Source: Streptomyces tateyamensis
Lineage (GTDB): Bacteria; Actinomycetota; Actinomycetes; Streptomycetales; Streptomycetaceae
DNA: 64,000 nt
Assembly: GCF_003205575.1 (NCBI RefSeq)
Contig: NZ_PYBW01000049.1
Location: 62,001-126,000 of the forward strand
Direction: 5' to 3'
This document shows, piece by piece, positions 31,272-39,553 of this stretch. A program made the position numbers and the translations under genes. Under the pieces are notes generated by a model. The model was not told the DNA's origin and searched no databases. It worked only from the letters and a program-made list of their open reading frames with translations. Position 1 is the stretch's first letter. Each line of letters begins with the position of its first letter.

Positions 31272-31683
31272 GTCCACGTGACCAGTCTTCGGGCACCCGG
31301 ACACCGGGGACAACCCCCGAATCGATCACACTGCCCCGGCTCCAGCGCTCCGCCGGCCGGACCTCAGCGCGGGTCCACCCGCACGCGACGCGCGCAACGC
31401 GGTCCTCACGCACGGTGCGATCCGCCCCGTCCTGGCGGCCGACTTCCTGCACCTGCTCGGCCGAGGCAGCCCGGCACTGCGCGCGCACCAAGAGCTGAGC
31501 GGCGGGCATCCGGCCTGACCTGCCGTCAGGGGAATCCGCGTCAGTTGGAAGCATTGACACGGACTGGTCCAGACCGGTTCAGTGGTCTGGACCAGTCCGG
31601 GGCCGGTGCCGGGGTCCCGTCCTGCCCTGTCCCGGGGGTGGTCTTCCCCCACGTGAGACAGTCCGAGGCAGGAGCATCCCCAC
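31272..31683. other. 412-base intergenic region with chitinase promoter
   Basis: Lies between the divergently transcribed carboxyltransferase and chitinase genes. The right part (31554-31596) holds a TTGACA -35 box and the two DasR-like sites. A plus-strand frame ending at 31519 (RNAVLTHGAIRPVLAADF, then LHLLGRGSPALRAHQELSGG) looks protein-like and may be a very short gene remnant. The rest shows nothing I can name. Confidence 0.5.
31554..31596 (+). promoter_or_regulatory. Chitinase promoter with two DasR-type (dre) operators
   Basis: TTGACA (31554-31559) is a consensus -35. ACTGGTCCAGACCGGT (31563-31578) and AGTGGTCTGGACCAGT (31581-31596) each match the dre pattern ACTGGTCTAGACCACT. The reverse complement of the first differs from the second at only two positions, so they are an inverted pair centred 18 bases apart. 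They cover the spacer and -10 region, so DasR would block RNA polymerase until glucosamine-6-phosphate releases it (known for chitin genes). Confidence 0.82.
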
Positions 31684-33417
31684 ATGCGCAGTCTCAACAG
31701 AGCCGGTCGGCCGCGCCCGCGCGCCGGATCCCGGACCACTGAATCCCCCAGTGCCGAATCCGGCACCGCCCGACCCCGCCCCCGCGCCCGGCGCCAACTC
31801 GCCGCGCTGGGCACCGCCTGCGCGGTCACCATCGCCGGCGCGGTCGGCCTCACCGTCGGCCTGGCCGGCACCGCTGCGGCCGGCGAGTACCTGGTCAACG
31901 GCGGCTTCGAGACCGGCACGCTGACCGGTTGGAGCTGCTCCGGCGGCACCGGCAGCGTGGTCACCGGCCATGCACACAGCGGCAGTTACGCCCTCGCGGG
32001 GGCGGCGAGCTCCGCCGACAACGCGCAGTGCACGCAGACCGTCACGGTGCAGCCGAACACCGCGTACACGCTGAGCTCCTACGTCAACGGCGCGTACGTC
32101 TACCTGGGCGTCAACGGCGGCACCAGCACCTGGACCCCGAGCACCGGCGGCGGCTACCAGCAGCTCTCGGTCAGCTTCACCACCGCGGCCAACCAGACCA
32201 GCGCCACGGTCTTCCTGCACGGGTGGTACGGACAGGGCACCTACTACGCGGACGACGTCTCGCTCGCGGGCCCGGGCAACCCGAGCACCTCCCCGACCCC
32301 GACGCCGACACCCACGCCCACCCCCACCCCCACGCCCACGCCCACCCCGACACCCACGCCGACCCCCAGCCCCACCACCACCCCGCCTCCCGGCGGCGGC
32401 CTGCCCACCCATGCGCTGGTCGGCTACCTGCACGCCAGCTTCGCCAACGGCGCCGGCTACATGCGGATGGCGGACGTGCCGGACACCTGGGACGTCATCG
32501 ACCTCGCCTTCGGCGAGCCCGACTCGGTGACCTCCGGCAACATCCACTTCAACCGCTGCTCGGTCAGCGAGTGCCCGACCGTCGAGAGCGACGCCGACTT
32601 CAAGGCCGCGATTGCCACCAAGCAGGCCAAGGGCAAGAAGGTCCTGCTCTCGATCGGCGGTCAGAACGGCGAGGTGCAGCTCACCACCACCCAGGCCCGG
32701 GACGCCTTCGTCAGCTCGGTCTCCGCGATCATCGACAAGTGGGGCCTGGACGGCCTGGACGTCGACTTCGAGGGCCACTCGCTCTCGCTGAACACCGGTG
32801 ACACCGACTTCAAGAACCCGACCACCCCGGTGATCGTCAACACCATCTCCGCGCTGCAGACCCTCAAGGCCAAGTACGGCTCGAAGTTCGTGCTGACCAT
32901 GGCCCCGGAGACCTTCTTCGTCCAACTCGGCTACCAGTACTACGGTTCCGGCCCGTTCGGCGGCCAGGACCCGCGGGCCGGCGCCTTCCTGCCGGTGATC
33001 TACGCACTGCGCAACTCGCTGACCCTGCTGCACGTCCAGGACTACAACTCCGGTTCCATCATGGGCCTGGACAACCAGTACCACTCGATGGGCGGCGCGG
33101 ACTTCCACATCGCGATGACCGACATGCTGCTGACCGGCTTCCCGGTGGCGGGCAACACCGGCAACATGTTCCCGGCGCTGGCCCCGTCCCAGGTGGCGAT
33201 CGGCATGCCGGCCGACAGCTATGCGGGCAACGGCTACGTGGCCCCGGCCGCGGTCGACCAGGCGCTGGACTGCCTGACCAAGGGCAGCAACTGCGGCAGT
33301 TACGCGCTGCGCGGCGGCACCCACTCCACCCTGCGCGGGCTGATGACCTGGTCGATCAACTGGGACAAGTACAGCAACAACGAGTTCGCCACCAACTTCC
33401 ACAGCTACTTCGGCTAG
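31684..33417 (+). CDS. Secreted GH18 chitinase with N-terminal carbohydrate-binding domain
   Basis: Hydrolyses chitin with retention. The 577-residue precursor has a long Arg-rich start and hydrophobic segment (about 40-66), then a beta-sandwich CBM (EYLVNGGFETGTLTGWSC, about 68-198), a Pro-Thr linker (about 202-236), and a GH18 barrel (about 240-577). Catalytic motif DGLDVDFEG contains acid Glu363; other barrel motifs are LLSIGGQNGEV, VLTMAPETFFVQ and GLMTWSINWDK with the substrate-stacking Trp. Domain order matches Streptomyces ChiC/ChiD-type enzymes. ATG 31684 follows AGGAGC. Controlled by the DasR-type sites upstream. Confidence 0.94.
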   Translation: MRSLNRAGRPRPRAGSRTTESPSAESGTARPRPRARRQLAALGTACAVTIAGAVGLTVGLAGTAAAGEYLVNGGFETGTLTGWSCSGGTGSVVTGHAHSGSYALAGAASSADNAQCTQTVTVQPNTAYTLSSYVNGAYVYLGVNGGTSTWTPSTGGGYQQLSVSFTTAANQTSATVFLHGWYGQGTYYADDVSLAGPGNPSTSPTPTPTPTPTPTPTPTPTPTPTPTPSPTTTPPPGGGLPTHALVGYLHASFANGAGYMRMADVPDTWDVIDLAFGEPDSVTSGNIHFNRCSVSECPTVESDADFKAAIATKQAKGKKVLLSIGGQNGEVQLTTTQARDAFVSSVSAIIDKWGLDGLDVDFEGHSLSLNTGDTDFKNPTTPVIVNTISALQTLKAKYGSKFVLTMAPETFFVQLGYQYYGSGPFGGQDPRAGAFLPVIYALRNSLTLLHVQDYNSGSIMGLDNQYHSMGGADFHIAMTDMLLTGFPVAGNTGNMFPALAPSQVAIGMPADSYAGNGYVAPAAVDQALDCLTKGSNCGSYALRGGTHSTLRGLMTWSINWDKYSNNEFATNFHSYFG

Positions 33418-33461
33418 TCAGCACGCACGCCATGGCCGGCTGCCGGCCCGACCGCTCCCGA

Positions 33462-33509
33462 GCCCCGTTCCGGGCCCCGTTCCGGGCCCCGTTCCGGGCC
33501 CCGTTCCGG
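33462..33509. repeat. Four perfect 12-bp tandem repeats
   Basis: The unit GCCCCGTTCCGG occurs four times without change from 33462 to 33509, between the chitinase and the hydrolase start. In one plus frame it would read APFR four times, but this lies before the likely start codon at 33588. It is a simple-sequence tract. Confidence 0.85.
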
Positions 33510-33587
33510 CCCCTACGGCCCCGAGCCCCGGTGGTCTGGACCGGTAAGGGCTGGCAGTCGAGCCGCAGCCGTGCCAGGGTGTCCGCC

Positions 33588-34445
33588 ATGCCGATCTTCT
33601 CCTCGTACGACGGAACCAAGCTCTGGTACGAGCCGCTCGGCACCGGTGACGGTGCGCCGCTGATCGTGCTCCCGGGCGGGCCGGGTACCGACCTGCGCTA
33701 CCTGGGCACGGTCGGCGGCCTCGACCAGGACCGTCCGCTGGTACTGCTCGACCCGCGCGCCACCGGCCGCTCGGCGGTCCCGGAGGACCGGGCCGCCGTC
33801 GCCTTCGCCCAACAGGCCCGGGATGTCGAGGCGTTGCGCGAGCACCTGGGCCTGGCCCGGATCGACCTGCTGGCCCACTCGGCCGGCACCCTGATCGCCC
33901 AGCAGTACGCGGCCGCCCACCCGGACCGGGTGCGCCGAATGGTCCTGGTCACCCCGGTCGGTCGGGCCGCCCGCGAGCCCGACCCGGCGGAGCTGGCCGC
34001 GCTGCGCGCCGCCCGCTCCGGCGAACCCTGGTACCAGCGCGCGGTCAACGCCGAACTGCGCCTGGAGAGCGAGCAGTTGCCGCCGGAGCAGGAGAGTTTC
34101 CTGCGGGCCGTGCTGCTGCCCTTCTCCTGGCACAGCTGGAGCCGGGACCGGTTGGCCGAGTACGTGCCGGGCCACAGCAGCACCTTCCCCTGGCTGCGCG
34201 ACGCCTTCTACGCGGGGTCCACCACCGACCCCGCCGACCTGGCCCGGCTGGCCGTCACCGACCTGCCGGTCCTGGTGGTGGCCGGCGCCTCCGACGGCCT
34301 GCTCGGCACCGCCCCCGCCCGCGCGGTGGCCGCCCTCCACCCGGGCGCCCGGCTCGCCGTCCTGGACCGGTCCGGCCACCGTCCGTGGGTCGAACAGCCG
34401 CAGGAGTTCCGGGAGTTGGTGAACTCATTCCTCGCCGAACAGTAG
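33588..34445 (+). CDS. Alpha/beta hydrolase (proline iminopeptidase-like)
   Basis: A 285-residue hydrolase. It has the oxyanion HGGPG-like loop as LPGGPGTDLRYLG, the nucleophile elbow LLAHSAGTLIAQQYA (Ser in HSAG), acid loop VVAGASDGLLGT and catalytic His in LDRSGHRPWVEQPQEF. The GGPG plus elbow pattern is shared with proline iminopeptidases and epoxide hydrolases; the substrate is unknown. ATG 33588 is chosen because CAGGGT at 33575 fits a leaderless promoter and the domain starts at once; the longer frame would include the 12-bp repeats. Confidence 0.85.
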   Translation: MPIFSSYDGTKLWYEPLGTGDGAPLIVLPGGPGTDLRYLGTVGGLDQDRPLVLLDPRATGRSAVPEDRAAVAFAQQARDVEALREHLGLARIDLLAHSAGTLIAQQYAAAHPDRVRRMVLVTPVGRAAREPDPAELAALRAARSGEPWYQRAVNAELRLESEQLPPEQESFLRAVLLPFSWHSWSRDRLAEYVPGHSSTFPWLRDAFYAGSTTDPADLARLAVTDLPVLVVAGASDGLLGTAPARAVAALHPGARLAVLDRSGHRPWVEQPQEFRELVNSFLAEQ

Positions 34446-34468
34446 CCGCGCCGGCGCTGGTTCGGGCT

Positions 34469-35290
34469 CTAGCTCCGGCTCTGGTTCCGGCTCTCGCCCT
34501 TCACTCCGTGCACCCGGGCGTACTCGGCGGCCAGCCACGGGCCGAGCTCGTCCAGCAGCAGGGCCGGCACCGCCGGATCCGCGCTGCCGACCCGGGCTGC
34601 GGCTGCGGCCCGGCGCATCCGGGGCGCCTGTTCGGGGTAGTAGGCGGCGAACACCTCGGCGGAGTGCGCCAGGTCGCTGGTCCACCCGCCCCAGCGCCCC
34701 ATCACCAGGGTGAGCCCGGTGCGCACCAGCTTGCGGGCCGCTCCCCGGGTGAGTGCCACCGGGTCGGCCCCGGCGGCGGCCCGCTCGCGCCAGCGGGGTA
34801 GCCAGTCGGCGATCTCGCCGTTGGTCTCCCGGGCGAGCGCAGTGTCCTCGGGGCGGTAGCGAGGCAGTTGCTTGGCCAGGTCGGGCCCGAGCAGCGGGAT
34901 GCACAGGCAGGCCAGGAACCAGCCCAGGTCGTACCGTTCGGCCTCGCTGAGCAGTCGCTCGACCGGGAGGAGCAGCGCACCCACCCCGGTGATCTGCGTG
35001 AACTGCTCGTCCAACGCGGCTGACAGGGCGTCGACCGCGGCCCGGTCGGCCGGGCCGGGCGGCTGACGGAGCGCCAGCAGCAGGTCCAGGTCCGAGCGAC
35101 CGGCCTCGGCGGCGCCGCGCGGGATCGAGCCGTACAGGTAGGCGCTGTGCAGCCGGTCCGGCCCGAACGCCGCCTGCACCGCCTCGACCGCCGCCGCCAC
35201 CACCGGCGCGAACTCCGCGCCGACCCGGTCCGGCGAGCCCTCGCGGACGAAGTACCCCGCCGCGTCCGTCCCGGGGCGCGGCCCGGCCAT
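34469..35290 (-). CDS. Nucleotidyltransferase-domain protein
   Basis: A 273-residue protein. LHSAYLYGSIPRGAAEAGRS, then DLDLLL carries the pol-beta-superfamily signature (GS...R...SDxDL) with two metal-binding Asp residues, as in aminoglycoside nucleotidyltransferases (ANT) and minimal NTases. The C-terminal half is helical (LVRTGLTLVMGRWGGWTSDL, HSAEVFAAYYPEQAP), like a KNTase/HEPN-type domain. It could adenylylate a small molecule or protein. Start ATG 35290 is chosen since the NTase domain follows; the frame continues upstream into the shifted cupin gene with no stop. Confidence 0.75.
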   Translation of the reverse strand: MAGPRPGTDAAGYFVREGSPDRVGAEFAPVVAAAVEAVQAAFGPDRLHSAYLYGSIPRGAAEAGRSDLDLLLALRQPPGPADRAAVDALSAALDEQFTQITGVGALLLPVERLLSEAERYDLGWFLACLCIPLLGPDLAKQLPRYRPEDTALARETNGEIADWLPRWRERAAAGADPVALTRGAARKLVRTGLTLVMGRWGGWTSDLAHSAEVFAAYYPEQAPRMRRAAAAARVGSADPAVPALLLDELGPWLAAEYARVHGVKGESRNQSRS

Positions 35291-35609
35291 CGGCCAGCGC
35301 CCCGGGACCTCCCACGCCTCCTCGGAAGTCCCCGGCCACGGGGGAGCGGTGACCCCGAGCACCGCGAGGCCGTCCGGGCCGGCCCGGTACTGGAAGTGGG
35401 TGCCGAGCGGGGATGGTCACCGTGACCCCGGGCAGCAGTTCGGTGACCTCCTCGCACGCGTCCTGCCGGCGCCAGAGCCGGCCCGACCCGGTGAGCACGT
35501 GCCACAGCTCGGCCACGCTGCGGTGGGTGACCGGACGGCTCACCTGACCGGCCGTCAGCTCGAACCGCGCCGCACTGGCCGCGGCGGCCAGCACCCCGAG
35601 CGGGCGCAC
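35291..35609 (-). pseudogene. Cupin-domain gene with a one-base frameshift
   Basis: The first frame reads RFELTAGQVSRPVTHRSVAE, then LWHVLTGSGRLWRR and GVTVTIPA, a clear cupin_2 barrel. At about 35405 an extra base breaks it; the rest, GTHFQYRAGPDGLAVLGVTA, then PPWPG, continues in the frame of the NTase gene. Without the extra base the cupin would read on into the NTase, so the two may once have been separate or fused. Either the gene is dead or the assembly has an error. GTG 35609 is a possible start. Confidence 0.7.
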
Positions 35610-35738
35610 TGCCGCTCCGTCAGGTGCCTGCTCGCTGGGCAGTCGCTCGGGCAGCAGGGTCTGGAAGGGGTCCCTTCGGCCCTCCGTACCCGGCCGTCCG
35701 CTCGCGCCCTACCCGCTCGCACCCTGCCCTCCCGCGGC

Positions 35739-36875
35739 CTACCCTTCCGCGCGGGCCTGCCAGCGGCGGGCGGCCGCGATCCGGCGGGCCGTGCTCGGGT
35801 GGGTGGCGAAGAGCAGCTCCAGGATCCGGGGCGGATCGACGTCCGCCACGTTGGTCAGCGCCAGGCGCCGCTGCATCGCGACGAACTGCTCCGGGTCCCC
35901 GGTCAGCTCCAGCGCGTGCCGGTCCGCCCGGGCCTCCACCCGCCGGCTCACCGCCGCCTGCACCGGCCCGGTCAGCGCTCCCAGTACCGCCGCGCAGGCG
36001 GCCAGCAGCGGCAACGAGCGCGGGTCGGCGAGATCGGTGGCCCCGGCCGCGTCCAGCAGCGGCCGCCAACCGGCCATCAGGGCCAGCACGGCCACGCCGA
36101 CGGCAGCCCCGACGGCGCCGAGCGCGGTGCCCAGCGGGACGTCCCGGTGCTTCACGTGCCCCAGCTCGTGCGCCACCACCAACTCCACCTCGCGCGGGTC
36201 GGCGGTGGTCAGCAGGGTGTCGTAGGCGACGATCCGCCGGGTCGCGCCCAGCCCGGAGACGTACGCGTTGAGTGCGGTGGTCCGGCGTGAGGCGTCCGCG
36301 ACCAGCACGTCCCGCACCACGACGCGGTCCCGCTCGGCCAGCGCCAGCAGCGCGGTGCGCTGCTCCCCGTCCGGCATCGGGGTGAACCGGTTGAACAGCG
36401 GCTCCACCAGCAGCGGGAACAGGAACGAGAGGAGCACCGTGAGCAGGGCCGCCGCGCCCGCCGCCGGCACCCACCACCACCGGGTGGACCACCCGGTCAG
36501 CGCGTACACCCCGAGCGCGGCCGGCAGGGTGAGCGCCAGGGTCAGCAGCGTCGAGCGCACCTGGTCCACCGCCCAACCGCGCCAGCCCTGGGTGACCAGC
36601 CCGTACCGCTGCCGGACCACCCGCACCCGGGCCCCGAACGGCAGCGCCAGCACCTGTCCGAGCAGCACCAGCACCGCAGCCCCGCCCAGCACCCGGGCCG
36701 CCCAGGAACCGCCGAACCGCTCGACCAGCCAGGCCCCGGCCGGGGTCAGCCCGAGCACCAGGGTGAGCCCGAGCCCGGCCACCCGCCCGCCGAGCACCCA
36801 GGGCAGCAGGGCCCGCCGCAGATCCCGGCCGCGGGCGAGCTGCTCGGGCGTGAAGTCGGGCGTAGAGGTGGTCAC
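35739..36875 (-). CDS. M48-family membrane metalloprotease (Ste24/CAAX protease-like)
   Basis: A 378-residue integral membrane zinc protease. HELGHVKHRD starts at residue 236 (two His ligands plus catalytic Glu), and EARADRHALEL about 70 residues later gives the third ligand Glu. At least five hydrophobic helices flank the site (for example LGLTLVLGLTPAGAW, VLGGAAVLVLLGQVLAL). The C-terminus ATHPSTARRIAAA is the family's substrate-cleft motif. In bacteria such proteases act in membrane-protein quality control. Monocistronic, starts at ATG 36875. Confidence 0.9.
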   Translation of the reverse strand: MTTSTPDFTPEQLARGRDLRRALLPWVLGGRVAGLGLTLVLGLTPAGAWLVERFGGSWAARVLGGAAVLVLLGQVLALPFGARVRVVRQRYGLVTQGWRGWAVDQVRSTLLTLALTLPAALGVYALTGWSTRWWWVPAAGAAALLTVLLSFLFPLLVEPLFNRFTPMPDGEQRTALLALAERDRVVVRDVLVADASRRTTALNAYVSGLGATRRIVAYDTLLTTADPREVELVVAHELGHVKHRDVPLGTALGAVGAAVGVAVLALMAGWRPLLDAAGATDLADPRSLPLLAACAAVLGALTGPVQAAVSRRVEARADRHALELTGDPEQFVAMQRRLALTNVADVDPPRILELLFATHPSTARRIAAARRWQARAEG

Positions 36876-36967
36876 CCGGCTACGGTAGCGGCCGCCACTG
36901 ATCCGCCGTCACCTGTTCCGCAGGCCCCGCGCCGCCGCCTGCTCCCTGGCCGCCCGCTCCGCCGGGC

Positions 36968-38356
36968 CTACCCAGTCTCGACCTGCGCGGCCGCTTCATG
37001 CTCCGTCGCGACCTCCCCCTCCGTCGCCCCCTGCTCCGTCGTCCCCTGCTCCGCCGCGACCTCGCCCTCTACCGTCCCCTGCTCCGCCGCGACCTCGCCC
37101 TCTACCGTCCCCTGCTCCGCCGCGACCTCGCCCTCTACCGTCCCCTGCTCCGCCGCCACCCGTTCCAGGGCCACCATCGCGGCGTCGTCGCCCAGCCGCC
37201 CGCCCGCGTAGCCGAGCAGGTCGCGGCGCAGGTGCTGGAGCAGCGCGGCGGGGCGCTCGGTGGCCCAGGCGCGGATCCGCTCGGTGAGGGGGTAGAAGTC
37301 GCGGTCGCCGTTGCGGGCCTCCACTACGCCGTCGGTGTACAGCAGCAGCCGGTCACCACCGGCGAACGGGAAGACGTCCGCCTCGTACCGCGGCTCGACC
37401 AGCCCGCCCAGCCCCAGCGGTGGGGCAGGCCGGGCCGCGTCCAGGCTGTGCACCTGGCCGGCGTGCAGCAGCAGCGGCGGCGGGTGGCCGCAGTTGATCA
37501 CCTGGATCTGGCCGCCGTGGTCCGGGATGTCCAGGATGACCGCGGTGATGAACGACTCGCCCGCGTCCGACGGCTTCACGTCGCCGGCGCCGTCGCCGCT
37601 ACCGCCACCCCCGTCCTCCTCCCCGCCCCCACCGTCCGGCGGCGGCTCGGGGTCGCCGTCGTCGCCGCCATCGGCGCTGGCGGCGGCCGCCAGGTCCCAG
37701 CTCACGCTGCCGTCCAGGTAGGCGGCCAGCTCCGGCAGCGTCGCCTGCAGGTGCGCGGCAGCCCGGAAGGCGCCGAGCAGCAGGGCCGCCTCGCCCAGCG
37801 AGGTGAGCCCCTTGCCTCGCACGTCGCCGACGATCAGCCGGGTGCCGGTGCTGGTGCGGGACGCCGCGTACAGGTCGCCGCCGATCTGCGCCTCGGCCTC
37901 GGCAGCCAGGTAGACCGAGGCGATCCGCAGCGGCCCGATCCGGGTGGGCAGCGGGCGCAGCAGCACCCGCTGGGTGGCCTCGGAGACCGAGCGGACCTGC
38001 ACCAGCTCCCTGGTATGTCGGTCCCGCAGTGCGCGGAAGGCCACCACCAGCGCCGAGACAAGGATCAGCGCGGCCAGCTGGGTCTCGTGGTTGGAGGTGG
38101 TGAGGCCGTCCCGCATCACGCCGATCACCACCAGCGCGGCCACCCCGATCACTCCGACCAGGGCGGTCAGCCGGGCGCCGGCGAACGAGGCGGTGATCGC
38201 GGGGGCGACCACCAGCAGCGGGCCCAGGTGGATGTTCGGCGGGCTGAGGATGTCCGCCACGGTGATCACCGCAATGAGTGCAAGCGGCAGGAGCACCAGG
38301 GCGCGGCCGGATCGCCGGGGCCGGGAGTGCACGTCGGATCGCCGCCGGACAGGCAC
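36968..38356 (-). CDS. PP2C/SpoIIE-type serine phosphatase, membrane-anchored
   Basis: Dephosphorylates anti-anti-sigma or related Ser/Thr phosphoproteins using two Mn/Mg ions. The 462-residue protein has three or four membrane helices (about 20-110), then the SpoIIE domain with AEAEAQIGGDLYAASR (metal Asp), IVGDVRGKGLTSLGEAALLL, VINCGHPPPLLLHAG, LLLYTDGVVEARN and LGDDAAMVALE. A Gly/Asp/Glu-rich insert lies between about 230 and 265. The C-terminal 60 residues are acidic 11-residue repeats EVAAEQGTVEG made by 33-bp DNA repeats. Stimulus sensed by the membrane part is unknown. Confidence 0.88.
   Translation of the reverse strand: MPVRRRSDVHSRPRRSGRALVLLPLALIAVITVADILSPPNIHLGPLLVVAPAITASFAGARLTALVGVIGVAALVVIGVMRDGLTTSNHETQLAALILVSALVVAFRALRDRHTRELVQVRSVSEATQRVLLRPLPTRIGPLRIASVYLAAEAEAQIGGDLYAASRTSTGTRLIVGDVRGKGLTSLGEAALLLGAFRAAAHLQATLPELAAYLDGSVSWDLAAAASADGGDDGDPEPPPDGGGGEEDGGGGSGDGAGDVKPSDAGESFITAVILDIPDHGGQIQVINCGHPPPLLLHAGQVHSLDAARPAPPLGLGGLVEPRYEADVFPFAGGDRLLLYTDGVVEARNGDRDFYPLTERIRAWATERPAALLQHLRRDLLGYAGGRLGDDAAMVALERVAAEQGTVEGEVAAEQGTVEGEVAAEQGTVEGEVAAEQGTTEQGATEGEVATEHEAAAQVETG
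37041..37139. repeat. Three perfect 33-bp tandem repeats in phosphatase gene
   Basis: The 33-bp unit beginning GTCCCCTGCTCCGCCGCGAC occurs at 37041, 37074 and 37107, followed by a partial fourth copy at 37140 and diverged copies before. It is in frame and encodes 11-residue acidic repeats, so copy number can vary without frame loss. Confidence 0.9.
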
Positions 38357-38459
38357 CTTTCCTCTCTACACCCCGCCCGGCCCCCGCGCAGCGCGAGCTT
38401 CGTCCCGGGGCCGGTCCCGGCGTGGGAGCGGGGGGCGGCTGCCCCTAGGATGCGGGACC

Positions 38460-39478
38460 ATGATCAGACGCGGCCTGACCTCGGCCCTTGCGATATCCCT
38501 CTGCTCGCTGACGGGTGCCGGTGTGGCGCACGCGGACTCGTGCACCACGCCGGTGACCGGGACCTGGCGGATCGACGGTGTCTACGGGCAGGTCCCCCAG
38601 TCCCCGATGGGCGGGTCACGGACGATCGACAACGTGCTGCACCTGGACGCCCCGGACCTGAGCAACACCACCTGGGACGTCGAGGTGGTCCCGACCGACC
38701 AGCAGGGCGGCTACCCGCACGGGCCGGCGCCGTCCGTCCGGCTGAGCATCGACGGGGAGCCGCGCACGGGTTCGGGCTCTCCCGGTTCACGCCGCCGATC
38801 GCCGGGACCATGTCGCAGTGGAACTCCGACCGCCTCCAGCTGGGCGGGCTCACCCGGGGGGACCACGTCCTGCACGAGACCCTGTCGGTGCCGGACGGCA
38901 ACCCGGCCGGGAGCTACGAGCTGATCGTCGAAATGCTCATGGACGGGTGCAACCGGGTCTCCGGTACCAAGGACGGCCCGGTGACCGTCTGGTTCGGCGC
39001 CGTCCCGGGCAAGGCGCCGGCCGGCGCGCCCACCGGCGGGGGCACCACGGGTGGGACCGCCACCCGCAAGGCGAGTGCCAGCGCGACGCGCCCCAGCCCG
39101 AACACTGACTCCCCGTCACCCTCGCCCTCGGACTCGCCCTCCCCGAGCGCCGGCGCGAGCCCCTCGGACTCGCCGACCCCGAGCCCGTCCGCCTCGCCGA
39201 GCGCCGTTGCCTCGCCGACCGAGCCCGCCTCGCCGGCCGCCGTCCCGCTGGCGGCTTCGCCTGCCGCGCACAGCGGCTCGGCGCTGCCGTGGATGCTGGG
39301 CGCACTGGCGGCGGTGGCCGTCCTGGTTGCGGGCGGGGTGCTCGTGTGGCGCCGTCGCCGCGAGGTGGCTCCCGAGCCCGCGGCGGCCGAGACCGCCGTC
39401 CTGCCGGTGGTGCCCGCCGAGCCCGAGAGCCCCCAGGAGCCCGAGTCCGAGCCGAAGCCCGAGCCCAAGACGGACTGA
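38460..39478 (+). pseudogene. Surface-anchored protein gene with a one-base frameshift
   Basis: From ATG 38460 (TAGGAT -10 eight bases upstream, leaderless) the product has a signal peptide (ALAISLCSLTGAGVAHA) and a Cys-containing domain (TWRIDGVYGQVPQSP, TTWDVEVVPTDQQGG) up to SIDGEP. Near 38762 one base seems missing; the next frame continues smoothly with GFGLSRFTPPIAGTMSQWN, DRLQLGGL, a Ser/Pro-rich stalk, one membrane helix (LPWMLGALAAVAVLVAGGVL), RRRR stop-transfer and an acidic tail. This is a typical streptomycete wall/membrane-anchored protein. Dead gene or sequencing error cannot be told apart here. Confidence 0.72.
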
Positions 39479-39515
39479 CCTCGGGGACACGCCTGCGGCG
39501 TCAGCTCACCGGGGC

Positions 39516-39546
39516 TTGCCTAGAGTGCACTCGAAGGTCTTAGCGT
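39516..39546 (+). promoter_or_regulatory. MerR-type promoter with 19-bp spacer
   Basis: TTGCCT (39516-39521) and TAGCGT (39541-39546) are separated by 19 bp, the elongated spacer that MerR proteins untwist. The spacer contains the dyad GAGTGCACTC. The -10 lies eight bases before ATG 39554, so the regulator's own mRNA is probably leaderless and autoregulated. Confidence 0.78.
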
Positions 39547-39553
39547 GGACGCC

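Noticed and set aside
31391-31519. Short protein-like frame before the chitinase promoter
   Set aside because: No start codon with a ribosome site and too short to assign; kept only as a remark in the intergenic entry.
36998-38460. Plus-strand frame opposite the PP2C phosphatase
   Set aside because: Made by the antisense of the 33-bp repeats and the SpoIIE domain; only its downstream part (after 38762) is real coding sequence of the frameshifted gene.
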